A stretch of DNA of 64,000 nt from assembly GCA_023391005.1 (NCBI GenBank), contig JAEWBS010000141.1:1-64000 (forward strand). The letters are read 5' to 3'. Under the pieces are notes generated by a model. The model did not search any database, had not been told where the DNA came from, and worked only from the letters and a program-made list of their open reading frames with translations. The translations under genes and the position numbers were made by a program. Below are positions 45,539 to 54,345 of this stretch, one piece after another. The first letter of the stretch is position 1. Every line of letters starts with the position of its first letter. This stretch comes from Bacillota bacterium (GTDB lineage: Bacteria > Bacillota > Clostridia > Oscillospirales > Ruminococcaceae).

Positions 45539-47728
45539 TCAGGTGCGCTTTGCCCAATAGATGTCGATTTTATCGCCGTTCTGCACCGGTTCGATATAAG
45601 ATGCGTCGTTGCCGTTATGCAGCAAAACAATATCACCCTGTGGCTTGGTCGGGTCGATATCCACAAGATTGAGCATATCCAAAAACTGATAGATACCGCC
45701 GTCCGGTTTTGGCGGCAGCGTGCGCTTAATGCCGTTGACGGTGACCTCAAGCGCCTGAACAACCGGCATGGGGAGCGGCTGGGGAGCGGCTGGGGCTTGG
45801 GGTGTTGCCGTTGCAGCGCCGTGTGACGCGTTTTGGAGGGCGCCTGCGGCGGGTATACCGGCAGCAGCCGCGATAACCGTGGGTTGCGCTTGTGCCATCT
45901 GCACAGGGGCGACTTTTTCAGTCGGCGGCTCAACGGCTGTCGCAGCCGCAGAGGCTGTCGCAGAAATAATGGCATCGTTGTTTTTTAACCCATAGGTTTT
46001 AGAGCGGGGCAGACCGTTGACCAAAAAATGCAGGCCTTCGTCGTCCACACCAAGATGATGCAGCAGGTCGCCAAGTGTTTGAATGGTCGAAACCTCAACC
46101 CGGTCTTTGTTATGTATCGGCTGCCCCGGCTCGGCACGGCGGCCGTTGATAGTCGCGAAGCAGCCGGCCTCGATGGCCGATCCGTGATAATATACCGTGA
46201 CAGGCTCGCTAAGGATGGCAAGCTGGTCTATATTCAGTGTGGCGTCCTTGCCGCATTGGGCAAGTGCCACCTCAATTTCGTCACCGCTCTTGACCGAGCT
46301 TGCAATGCTGGCGGGCTCGCCGTTTAAGCGCAGCTCGGCGGGCTGTAGGTGGCCGCCCCGGGCAATGCAGCGCTTGCCGTTGAGCTCATAGTCAATGCTG
46401 CGCCCGTTTTTGCCCAGAATGTCGCCATATTTATAGCCGCACAGCAGCAGCACATCCATCAAAGGCATCACCGTGCTGCGGAAGAGTTGTTTCTTCTCTC
46501 CGTTAAGGGTGACCGAAAAGCCACGATGCTCACCGGCTGCGGCGGCGGTGAGCGCAATGCCGAGCGGGGTCGCGTATTCGGGGCCCTGTAAATCTTGATT
46601 AGCGGTCATAACCCGCTTCATAAAGTTGTTACCGCCGACCGCGACCTTGCGCGGGTCGATGCTCAACCTGTCCGAGACGAGCGCGCAAAGCGTGGGGATC
46701 TTGCTGCCGCCGCCCACAAGAAACACGGCGGCGGGGGGACGGGTGTTCGCTTCTAAAATCTTGTCACAAATTACGCGGCCGAGCGTATCGATCGCACCGC
46801 TGACCGATTCGAGCAGCGCCTCGCGCGGCACGGTATAATCAAAGCCCATGATATCGCTGTAGGCGATTTCGGCTGTATCGGTGCCCAACAGATGTTTCAT
46901 ACTCTCCGCCGTTGCAAAATCGACGAGATATTTACGGATAATTTCCTCGGTAATTTCGTCGCCCGCCACGGTGGCCATCGTATAAGCGGTGACGCTGCCC
47001 TCCTCGCAGAGAGCGATATCCGATGTGCCCGCGCCAATGTCCACAAGCGCCAAATTCAAAAGCCGAAGCTCAGCCGGGATGACCGCATTCATCGCGGCGA
47101 TCGGCTCCAGCGTGAGAAAATCGATCTCAAGGTCAATTTTGTTCATCGCCGCTGAGAGTGAGTCAACGACCTCGCTGGGTAAAAAGGTCGCGATAACCTC
47201 GACCCGCGCGTCCTTGCCCTTGTGCCCGAGAATGGTGGTATAAGCGTAGTTATCGAGATAAAACCGCTTGACCGAATAGCCGACGCAGTAAAATTCAAGG
47301 TCGCCCTCGGCCTCGGCCAGCGCCTCGCTGGCACGGCTCACAGCGCCCATCTCCAGTTCGTAGACCGTTTCTTTGCTGATTGCCTGCTTGGGTGAGATCG
47401 CCTTCGCAAATTCAGCGGTGTTGGTTTTCAGCGCGCGGCCCGCCGCAGCTACGCAGACCCTGTGCAGTGTACAACCAATCTGGGCTTCTAAAGAGGCCTT
47501 TACCCTACCCGCCACGGCGGCGACCTCGTCAATATCTTCAATCTGGCCGTCGATCATAGCGCGCTTTTCATGCTCGACCGTTTCGATCGCCACAATGTGA
47601 AAGCGGTCGTTGCGCATCAAGCCGACGAGGCCGATGATGCTTCGGGTGCCGATATCGAGCGCAAAAATCAGCTCATCGGGGTTGATGCCCGAAATTAGGT
47701 TGGCATTCGTTTTCGACCAGTCCTTCAT
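45539..47728 (-). CDS. Long FtsA-like actin-fold ATPase with C-terminal ubiquitin-like modules
   Basis: A 729-residue protein. Residues about 20-395 form an FtsA/PilM-type actin-fold domain: phosphate 1 FALDIGTRSIIGLVG, phosphate 2 LALVDIGAGTSDIAL and adenosine motif VFLVGGGSKIPTL. An SHS2-like insertion lies in the usual place. Residues about 400-600 hold three or four small beta-grasp-like modules (FSVTLNGEKK, GRSIDYELNGKR, VEVSTIQTLGDLLHHLGV). After an Ala/Pro-rich linker (about 605-655) a final ubiquitin-like module covers the C-terminus. Cell-division FtsA is about 420 residues and lacks this tail. It is 23 bp downstream of the PilZ gene, in one operon. Confidence 0.75.
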   Translation of the reverse strand: MKDWSKTNANLISGINPDELIFALDIGTRSIIGLVGLMRNDRFHIVAIETVEHEKRAMIDGQIEDIDEVAAVAGRVKASLEAQIGCTLHRVCVAAAGRALKTNTAEFAKAISPKQAISKETVYELEMGAVSRASEALAEAEGDLEFYCVGYSVKRFYLDNYAYTTILGHKGKDARVEVIATFLPSEVVDSLSAAMNKIDLEIDFLTLEPIAAMNAVIPAELRLLNLALVDIGAGTSDIALCEEGSVTAYTMATVAGDEITEEIIRKYLVDFATAESMKHLLGTDTAEIAYSDIMGFDYTVPREALLESVSGAIDTLGRVICDKILEANTRPPAAVFLVGGGSKIPTLCALVSDRLSIDPRKVAVGGNNFMKRVMTANQDLQGPEYATPLGIALTAAAAGEHRGFSVTLNGEKKQLFRSTVMPLMDVLLLCGYKYGDILGKNGRSIDYELNGKRCIARGGHLQPAELRLNGEPASIASSVKSGDEIEVALAQCGKDATLNIDQLAILSEPVTVYYHGSAIEAGCFATINGRRAEPGQPIHNKDRVEVSTIQTLGDLLHHLGVDDEGLHFLVNGLPRSKTYGLKNNDAIISATASAAATAVEPPTEKVAPVQMAQAQPTVIAAAAGIPAAGALQNASHGAATATPQAPAAPQPLPMPVVQALEVTVNGIKRTLPPKPDGGIYQFLDMLNLVDIDPTKPQGDIVLLHNGNDASYIEPVQNGDKIDIYWAKRT

Positions 47729-47751
47729 AATTGTACTCCTATAACCGCCCG

Positions 47752-48435
47752 TCAGTCATAACGGTTCTTTTTCCGGTTCTGAATCTCAATGCGCTGCATT
47801 TTAAATAAAATGTTGCATAGCTGATCTATCTGCCGGGTCGAAAAGTTTACAAATTCGCAGCCGTACTGTTTTTGGCCGGGTATGACCCGCTTGACGGGGA
47901 TCTCTCGGCAGACCCGGCAGCAGAACTCCATTTTTTTATCCATCAGCTGAAAGGTGGTTAGCAAATGGTCGCCCGGATTTAATTTTTGGCTGCTGCCGAC
48001 CCGTATGCCGCCCAGACTGATGTCGTAAAGCGTCAACGTAATGGTCTCTTCTTCGGTATCTTCCTTACTGCTGTTTTCTTGCTGCAAAACGGCGGTGGCC
48101 ATAGCGTTTGTGTTAAGTCTGAAATATTTGCGGCGCTCGTAACCCTGCGCCGTGTGAACATCGACAAGCGTCAGCATACTGTTGGTCGAGATATAAACAT
48201 TGCCGCGCAACAATAAAAACCCCTGCTTAGAGGCAAACGAGATAATTTTCACCGGCGTGTTATAAGCCAATAGTGGTAATCGCTCGTCCTCCTGCGCAGA
48301 AATGATGGTTATACGCGTATCATCCTGAGGATCAATCGATTCTACGCGGGCGATCACGAGCAGGTCGTTCTGCTCGGTTTTTATTTCGCAAAGGTTGCCC
48401 ACCAACTCCTGCAAATAGGTCTTTGTATCAGGCAT
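47752..48435 (-). CDS. PilZ-domain c-di-GMP receptor, YcgR-like
   Basis: A 227-residue protein with an N-terminal YcgR-like beta domain (about 1-105) and a PilZ domain (about 110-220). The c-di-GMP motifs are intact: ERRKYFRL (RxxxR) near residue 112 and DISLGGIR (DxSxxG) about 45 residues later. YcgR-type proteins brake the flagellar motor or link c-di-GMP to surface behaviour. ATG at 48435 follows GGGAGGAA; a frame extending to 48615 adds 60 residues without homology. Same operon as the FtsA-like protein. Confidence 0.88.
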   Translation of the reverse strand: MPDTKTYLQELVGNLCEIKTEQNDLLVIARVESIDPQDDTRITIISAQEDERLPLLAYNTPVKIISFASKQGFLLLRGNVYISTNSMLTLVDVHTAQGYERRKYFRLNTNAMATAVLQQENSSKEDTEEETITLTLYDISLGGIRVGSSQKLNPGDHLLTTFQLMDKKMEFCCRVCREIPVKRVIPGQKQYGCEFVNFSTRQIDQLCNILFKMQRIEIQNRKKNRYD

Positions 48436-48787
48436 TATCTGTTCCTCCCGGTGTCTGACGTACTGTCGGAATGACGTAAAAACAATGTGGCTTTTGTTTT
48501 TAGAAGGAGCGGCATAAAGCGCATCAGGCAGCGACGCACCGGCATAAAAATTAACCGACACCGCCTGCCGCACTATTTTCTCCCATGGTTGTGGCGCAGA
48601 CGTTGCCATGGTCAATCGGCCCTTGAGGTATGCACAAAAAAGAGCCTCGGTGGGCGCTGATAAATGGCTGCGCTTCCGTTTAACAAAACACCATTAAATC
48701 ATATGTTTTTTAAAACACTCTTAATAATACTATAACATTTTTTCCGGAAAGAAACTAGATTTTTTATCGCATTATGGCCGCCCGGAA
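48436..48787 (-). other. Leader region of the PilZ operon
   Basis: A 350-base gap. On the minus strand an extended -10 TGTTATAGT lies at about 48737-48729, leaving a long leader. CCATGG occurs twice around 48595-48618 and can form a hairpin with CAACGTCTGCGCCACAA between. I looked for a c-di-GMP riboswitch because of the PilZ gene but found no GEMM core. Nothing else was seen. Confidence 0.35.
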
Positions 48788-49153
48788 CTATTTTTTTGAG
48801 GCGGAATGATGCCGCTGTTCGATCTGCTGACGCAGCTGCTCGGGGCTGGAGCGATTAGATGAGGGCGCTATCTGGCTGTAGTGCTTGATATCGGTTGAAA
48901 TCTTCATTAACTGGCCGTAAATGATCGCAACAATCTGGTAGAGCTCAGACGGAATCGGACGTCCCACTTCGAGCATACACATCAGCGAGGCAGCGCTGTC
49001 ATCTCTAAAAACCGGGATCCCCTTGCTTTCGGCAATATCGATGATCTTTTCGGCGACGTTACCGCAGCCTGAGGCGATAACCACCGGGGCGACATCGGTT
49101 TCCTCTTGATATTTAAGCGCGACGGCCTTGTTTCGTTTATCAGATTTTGACAT
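48788..49153 (-). CDS. FlhB C-domain-like protein (FlhX/YlqH)
   Basis: A 121-residue soluble protein that matches only the cytoplasmic C-terminal domain of FlhB/EscU export-gate proteins: KAVALKYQEETDVAPVVIASG, AESKGIPVFRDDSAASLMCMLEVGRPIPSELYQIVAII. It has no membrane segments and starts just after where the NPTH autocleavage site would be, so it resembles the cleaved FlhB-CC fragment. Such FlhX/YlqH proteins can partly replace FlhB-CC in substrate switching. ATG at 49153 overlaps the upstream gene by 14 bp. Confidence 0.87.
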   Translation of the reverse strand: MSKSDKRNKAVALKYQEETDVAPVVIASGCGNVAEKIIDIAESKGIPVFRDDSAASLMCMLEVGRPIPSELYQIVAIIYGQLMKISTDIKHYSQIAPSSNRSSPEQLRQQIEQRHHSASKK

Positions 49154-50534
49154 CGACACCCGTCCTTCTATGCGGTAAGGTTTTGAATACGTCCATCAAC
49201 GAGCGGTGCTTTTCAAGCTTGTCTACCGAGAGGTTCAAGAGACGGTACCCCGTGGCGGAAATCTGCTCCCGTACCGGCACCGATAGCGCCGAAAAGGCGG
49301 GCAAGTAAGGCGCGGGGCAGAAAAGATTGACCATAATATCCTTGCCGGTGGCGGCAAGCTCGGCCTCAAAGCGGCCGATGCCGTCAATATCAAACACCAT
49401 GAGCATATGAATACAGTCCTGCACACGGTTGCCCTTGGCGTCGGTGCTTTCGGCGTTGGGGTCGATCCAGATCTCGGCAAAGGACTTTAAATCGTCCGCC
49501 TGCACCGGGACAATATAATGCAGCAGCGGCGTAAAATTGCACGGGGAAGAAAGCAGGCTGTAGATGATTTTTTCTATTTTTTCGCCGCCGATCATCGCAA
49601 GCTCGCTATTGTCGTTTTGCTTGGCGATAATTTCAGCGATGGTGTTCATGACCTTAGAGGTCTGTTGCATCCGGTCGCCCTGACTGTAGTCATGTAGCAG
49701 CTCGGCCAACAGCTGCTTTTGTGCGTCCCCATCCAAAATAGTCGAGAGGCTGCCCGCGCATTCCTTCAGAAAATGGGGGTTATCGTTAAAACGCGAAAGG
49801 TTGTAGATGATCATCGGAACCATTTTCTGAAGCTTCGGTGAATATAAAATGCTGCCCTTCACCTCGTTAAGCAGCACTAAGACCTCGTCTTTGAGGGCGT
49901 TAAAATGATTCTGTGCCCCAGGCTCTTTAAACCGCCCCGCCAGATCGAGCAGCTTTTGAGAAAGCGAGGCGCTGCTCGAAAGACTCTCAGACAAAAAAGA
50001 AAGGCCGTTCGAAATGGATTTTAAAATCTTTTCTTGAGAGGAGAGGGCGTTGAGCGACTTTAACAGGTTGCAGATGCCGTATCGCATCTCAGGCTTGCCG
50101 TTTTGCGCCAGCTGCTCACGCAGAAAATCGAACAAATCCCCTTTAAAGGCGCTCGAGGCCTGCTCCTGTTGCCAAAGTTCACCCGCAATATCCGCCGGGG
50201 TCATCAGCAAATCGCTGAAAAGCTGTTCAATTTCGGCGGTCAGCGCCCGATTGTTCACCGGGATCAGCTTAATAATTTCTTGAAGCATATCGATGTTCTT
50301 CAAAAAGCTGACGGTAACCGACGGGTCTTTTAAAAGATTCATCAGGATGGTGGCGCTATTTTCACGCTCGATCATCCCGTTATTTTGCTGCAATATTTCG
50401 CTTTGCTCACCGGGCTTGATCACCTTGGTGATATCCGAAAGTTGAAACGGAATGGAAGGGTCGGCAACAGGGCGGTTGGCCGAAACGGCGGAGCGGTCGA
50501 TGACAGGGGTTGTAATTTTTAGAATATCCGCCAT
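49140..50534 (-). CDS. Large helical protein paired with FlhB-like gene (YlqG-like)
   Basis: A 464-residue cytoplasmic protein. It begins with an extended segment (about 1-45), continues with a long alpha-helical repeat-like body (about 55-340, HEAT-like) and ends with a compact domain (about 365-460; HMLMVFDIDGIGRFEAELA, VNLFCPAPYLPAF) that recalls FliK C-terminal domains. In Bacillus subtilis ylqG precedes ylqH in the same way. Function is not established; a role in export substrate control is possible by analogy. ATG at 50534. Confidence 0.6.
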   Translation of the reverse strand: MADILKITTPVIDRSAVSANRPVADPSIPFQLSDITKVIKPGEQSEILQQNNGMIERENSATILMNLLKDPSVTVSFLKNIDMLQEIIKLIPVNNRALTAEIEQLFSDLLMTPADIAGELWQQEQASSAFKGDLFDFLREQLAQNGKPEMRYGICNLLKSLNALSSQEKILKSISNGLSFLSESLSSSASLSQKLLDLAGRFKEPGAQNHFNALKDEVLVLLNEVKGSILYSPKLQKMVPMIIYNLSRFNDNPHFLKECAGSLSTILDGDAQKQLLAELLHDYSQGDRMQQTSKVMNTIAEIIAKQNDNSELAMIGGEKIEKIIYSLLSSPCNFTPLLHYIVPVQADDLKSFAEIWIDPNAESTDAKGNRVQDCIHMLMVFDIDGIGRFEAELAATGKDIMVNLFCPAPYLPAFSALSVPVREQISATGYRLLNLSVDKLEKHRSLMDVFKTLPHRRTGVDVKI

Positions 50535-50641
50535 GTTACTTCACTTCCTCAACACAAAGTTACAAGATAACGTCCTTCATTTAGTAATACAGGAATAATG
50601 TGACCGTATATCGAACACGATACCACAATGATTTGTATGTC

Positions 50642-50650
50642 ATTATACCA
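50642..50650 (-). promoter_or_regulatory. Extended -10 promoter of the YlqG/YlqH-like pair
   Basis: Minus strand TGGTATAAT (50650-50642), an extended -10, without a matching -35. The leader is about 100 bases. Confidence 0.45.
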
Positions 50651-50774
50651 TATTAAAACGACAAAAAACACAAGTATTTTCTGAAATAACCAATTAAATT
50701 GCTATTCATTATTAATATAATAGAAATTATTGAAAAAAGTCCAAAAAAGAGTAGGAAATACGCAAAAAATATAT

Positions 50775-50780
50775 TATAAT
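50775..50780 (+). promoter_or_regulatory. Possible -10 of the cheA operon
   Basis: TATAAT at 50775-50780, about 55 bases before the cheA ATG, in very AT-rich sequence. The -35 region is poor (TAGGAA). No sigma-D motif (GCCGATAT) was seen here. Confidence 0.4.
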
Positions 50781-50833
50781 GGTATGAAACAAAAGGTTAA
50801 ATTATGTAAAAAATATGTTAGCAGGTGAAGAAC

Positions 50834-52990
50834 ATGAGTGTTTTTGACGCGAGCATGGTCCCGATGGTGGATATGTTTTTATACGAAACAACCACGCTTT
50901 TGGAGCAATTGGATGAGATTTTGCTACAATCTGAGCAAAATCAGGAAATGACAACAGAGGATATCAACGAGATTTTCCGCATTATGCACACCATCAAGGG
51001 TTCTGCCGCAATGATGGGCCTTTCTGCCTTTTCAAAGGTGGCGCACCGCGTTGAGGACATGTTCTTTGTTGTACGCGACAATCCGGATATCATGAAAAGC
51101 ATTCTGAGCAGGCCAATTTTTGATATTCTTTTTCAATCCTCCGACTTTTTTAAAGCCGAGGTCGAGGGGATTCAGAGCAATATCGAAGACTATGCGCCCT
51201 CCAATCCGGTGGAGCTGATTGAAACGATCAACGCCGTTGTACCGCAGCTTAAGGGCGAGGCGCCGATACAGGCCGTGCCCCAGACGCCGGTGCAGCCGGT
51301 ATTAAAAGAGGCGCCCGTTGTACCGCCGCAGCCCCAAGCGTCCTCGGTGCCGCCGAAGGCAGAAAAGCCGCAGGACGCTGCGCCGGCATCGGCAACGGGG
51401 GGCATGTACAGAATAAGGGTCTTTTTTGAAGACGGATGCCAGATGGAAAATATCCGCGCCTTTATGCTGATTACCCAGCTCAAGGGCTATTGCGAGGATA
51501 TTACCAGCGTACCGCCCAACCCCGAAACTAATTCGGACTACGCGGCCGATATCATTAAGAACGGCCTGCTGCTGAACATTAAATCTTCGCTGCCGATTGA
51601 GAATATCTATTCGGTCATCGAGGGCTCGGTCAACATCAAGTCATATGAAAATGTCGGCACACACAGCGTTGCGCCTTCGGCGGTGGTCACGGCCGCTGCA
51701 GCCGAGCATGAGCGTGCGGCAACGGTTCTTGACACCGGCGCGAGCGAAGCGCCGAGCAGAGACAGCGCCGCCGGCGAGGCGGTACATAAAGGCGCTGCGT
51801 CCGCCGGGGCCGGAAAGCAGAGCATGATCAGCGTCAATCAGACTAAGCTTAATCAGCTGATGGATATCATGGGTGAGATCGTCATCGCCGAGTCGATGGT
51901 GGCCAACAGTCCTGAGCTTAAAAACCTTCAGCTTGACAATTTTGCCAAGTCGACGCGGCAGCTGCGCAAGCTGACCGATCAGCTTCAGGATATTGTCATG
52001 TCGATCCGCATGGTACAGCTGACCGGCGTTTTCCAGAAGATGAATCTGCTCGTACGCGATATGAACCGCAAGCTTGGCAAGGAGGTTGTGCTTAAAACCT
52101 TCGGCGGCGAGACCGAGATTGACAAGACCATCAACGACGTACTGGCCGACCCGTTCATGCATATGATCCGCAACGCGATGGACCATGCGATTGAGCCGCC
52201 CGAGGAGCGCGCCGCCAAGGGTAAGCCCGAGCAGGGCGCCATCATGCTGGGCGCGCAGAATATCGGCGGCGAAATTGTCATCACCATCGCCGACGACGGA
52301 CGCGGGCTCGACCGTGACAAGCTGCTGGCCAAGGCCAAAAAGAACGGCCTGCTGACCAAGCCCGAGGCCGAATACACCGACAAAGAGGCGTTCCACCTGA
52401 TTATGGCGCCGGGCTTTTCGACCAATGAGGTGGTTACCGAATTCTCGGGACGCGGCGTTGGCATGGACGTGGTGCGCCAGAATCTTGAGAAGGTCAACGG
52501 CAGCATTTCGGTCGAATCGCAAAAGGGCACCGGTACCACCTTTACGATTAAAATTCCGCTGACGCTGGCTATTGTCGACGGCATGGAGGTTGCGGTCAGC
52601 GACGGCATTTATATCATTCCGATCACTTCGATCCGCCAGACCTTCAAGCTCGGCGACGGCATTCAGGTTCTCAAGGACACCGAGGGCTCCGAAATGGTGA
52701 TGCTGCGCGGCACCTGCTTCCCCGTCATCCGCCTGCACCGCATCTACGAGGCCGAAAATGCCAAGACCGATCTCAAGGAAGGCATCTTTATTTTAATTGA
52801 AAACGACCGCAAGGCGGCCTGCCTGTTTGTCGATGAGCTTTTGGGTGAGCAGCAGGTGGTTGTCAAGCCTTTCCCGGCGTTTTTAAGCAAATACAGCATC
52901 AAGGGCTACGGTCTGGCGGGCTGCACCATTATGGGCGACGGCAGCATCAGCCTGATTCTCGACGCCAACAATCTGCTCAACAACTTTTAG
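50834..52990 (+). CDS. cheA: Chemotaxis histidine kinase CheA
   Basis: CheA phosphorylates CheY and CheB in response to chemoreceptors. The 718-residue protein has an Hpt domain (about 1-105) with phosphorylated His52 in MHTIKGSAAMMGL, a Pro/Ala-rich linker, a P2-like domain (about 190-275), a dimerisation domain (about 335-395; INQLMDIMGEIVIAES type sequence), an HATPase domain (NAMDHAIEPPEERAAKGK, DDGRGLD, GRGVGMDVV) and a C-terminal CheW-like domain. ATG at 50834 has AGGTGAAG upstream; GTG at 50825 is in frame but overlaps that site. Confidence 0.96.
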   Translation: MSVFDASMVPMVDMFLYETTTLLEQLDEILLQSEQNQEMTTEDINEIFRIMHTIKGSAAMMGLSAFSKVAHRVEDMFFVVRDNPDIMKSILSRPIFDILFQSSDFFKAEVEGIQSNIEDYAPSNPVELIETINAVVPQLKGEAPIQAVPQTPVQPVLKEAPVVPPQPQASSVPPKAEKPQDAAPASATGGMYRIRVFFEDGCQMENIRAFMLITQLKGYCEDITSVPPNPETNSDYAADIIKNGLLLNIKSSLPIENIYSVIEGSVNIKSYENVGTHSVAPSAVVTAAAAEHERAATVLDTGASEAPSRDSAAGEAVHKGAASAGAGKQSMISVNQTKLNQLMDIMGEIVIAESMVANSPELKNLQLDNFAKSTRQLRKLTDQLQDIVMSIRMVQLTGVFQKMNLLVRDMNRKLGKEVVLKTFGGETEIDKTINDVLADPFMHMIRNAMDHAIEPPEERAAKGKPEQGAIMLGAQNIGGEIVITIADDGRGLDRDKLLAKAKKNGLLTKPEAEYTDKEAFHLIMAPGFSTNEVVTEFSGRGVGMDVVRQNLEKVNGSISVESQKGTGTTFTIKIPLTLAIVDGMEVAVSDGIYIIPITSIRQTFKLGDGIQVLKDTEGSEMVMLRGTCFPVIRLHRIYEAENAKTDLKEGIFILIENDRKAACLFVDELLGEQQVVVKPFPAFLSKYSIKGYGLAGCTIMGDGSISLILDANNLLNNF

Positions 52991-53002
52991 GAGGTGGCCA
53001 CC

Positions 53003-53497
53003 ATGGCACAAGTAGCTGTCGACAGCGCTGTCAAATCGGTTGAAAGCTCTGTTTTTGCAGGTAAATATCTGACGTTTTATATTGGGGAAACCGTTTACGG
53101 CGTTGCGCTGGAAAACATTCTCGAGATTATCGGTATTCAGGAGGCCACAAGGGTTCCGGGCATTCCGCGTTTTGTCAAGGGCATCATCAATCTGCGCGGC
53201 CGCATCGTGCCGGTTATCGACGCGCGCATCAAGATTGGCGCCGGAGAGATTGAATACGACGAGCGCACCTGTATCATCGTCATCAACTGGAAGGAATCGC
53301 TGGTTGGGCTGATTGTGGACCGGGTTGCCGAGGTCAACGATTTTAAGACCGAGCAGATCGCGTCGATTCCCGATTTCTCCAGCGTTAACACGAATAAATA
53401 CCTTTCGTCCATTTGCAAGGTCGGAGAACGTCTGGTGCTGATTCTGGACTGCGACAAATTTTTGGCCGACGATACCTGCGGGAATGCAGCGTTGTGA
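53003..53497 (+). CDS. cheW: Chemotaxis adaptor CheW
   Basis: CheW couples receptors to CheA. The 164-residue protein has the family pattern LTFYIGETVYGVALENILEI, TRVPGIPRFVKGIINLRGRIVPVID and LVGLIVDRVAEV. It carries a short N-terminal extension of about 20 residues. ATG at 53003 follows a strong AGGAGGTGG; the earlier GTG lies within that site. Directly downstream of cheA. Confidence 0.95.
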   Translation: MAQVAVDSAVKSVESSVFAGKYLTFYIGETVYGVALENILEIIGIQEATRVPGIPRFVKGIINLRGRIVPVIDARIKIGAGEIEYDERTCIIVINWKESLVGLIVDRVAEVNDFKTEQIASIPDFSSVNTNKYLSSICKVGERLVLILDCDKFLADDTCGNAAL

Positions 53498-53526
53498 CAA
53501 AGCCGTTTGAAGGGATTATATCGCCG

Positions 53527-54345
53527 ATGCTTAAACTGACAGATCAGGAATTTAACGAGTTGAAAACCTTCGTACATAAAAACTATGGCATAGACCTCTC
53601 AAAAAAGCGGGTTTTGATTGAGGGGCGGATGTCCAACACGCTTTTAAGCTATGGTTTTACAACCTTCAGCCAGTATTTTGAGTTTCTGTACGCCGATAAA
53701 ACCGGCAATGAAATGACCAAGATGCTCAATAAGCTTACCACCAATTACACCTATTTCATGCGCGAAAATGAGCATTTTGAATTTTTAACCCAAAAGGTTC
53801 TGCCCTTTTTTGAGAACACGCGCACCAACAAAACGCTTTATTTGTGGAGCGCCGGATGCTCCTCAGGGCAGGAGCCCTATTCGATGGCAATGGCAATCAG
53901 CGAATACTTCGGGTCGAGAAAAGGGCAGTGGAACACCACGATTCTGGCCAGCGATCTCTCGGTCAACGTGCTGGAAAAGGCGTCGAAGGGCGTTTATACC
54001 AGCGAAGAAGTGAAGGATATTCCGCCGGCATGGCGCGCGAAATATTTGATCGACCTCAAGGACGGGAATTTTCAGGTCTGCGAGCAGATTCGGAAGGAAG
54101 TTATTTTCCGTAGAATTAATCTGATGGAGCCCTTTCAGTTTAAAAATAAGTTTGACCTGATTTTTTGCCGTAATGTCATGATCTATTTTGACGCGCCTAC
54201 AAAGGAGCGGCTGGTCAGCAAATATTACGACTGGACCGCCGAGACAGGATTCCTGTTTATAGGGCATTCCGAAAGTATTAATAGGGAGGCCAGCCGATAC
54301 ACCTATATCCAACCGGCAATTTATCAGAAACGAGGCGCAAAATAG
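53527..54345 (+). CDS. cheR: Chemotaxis methyltransferase CheR
   Basis: CheR methylates glutamates of chemoreceptors using S-adenosylmethionine. The 272-residue protein has the N-terminal helical CheR_N domain (about 1-70) and the Rossmann methyltransferase domain with LWSAGCSSGQEPYSMAM, the SAM motif I, and FDLIFCRNVMIYFD. ATG at 53527 follows AAGGGA; GTG at 53494 would overlap the cheW stop and lacks a clear ribosome site. The stop overlaps the cheB start at TAGTG. Confidence 0.94.
   Translation: MLKLTDQEFNELKTFVHKNYGIDLSKKRVLIEGRMSNTLLSYGFTTFSQYFEFLYADKTGNEMTKMLNKLTTNYTYFMRENEHFEFLTQKVLPFFENTRTNKTLYLWSAGCSSGQEPYSMAMAISEYFGSRKGQWNTTILASDLSVNVLEKASKGVYTSEEVKDIPPAWRAKYLIDLKDGNFQVCEQIRKEVIFRRINLMEPFQFKNKFDLIFCRNVMIYFDAPTKERLVSKYYDWTAETGFLFIGHSESINREASRYTYIQPAIYQKRGAK

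Noticed and set aside
48436..48787. c-di-GMP riboswitch before the PilZ gene
   Set aside because: I looked for the GEMM core on the minus strand because of the gene context, but the conserved bases are not there.
51641..52738. Minus-strand frame of 365 codons opposite cheA
   Set aside because: Antisense shadow; cheA is supported by all its domains.
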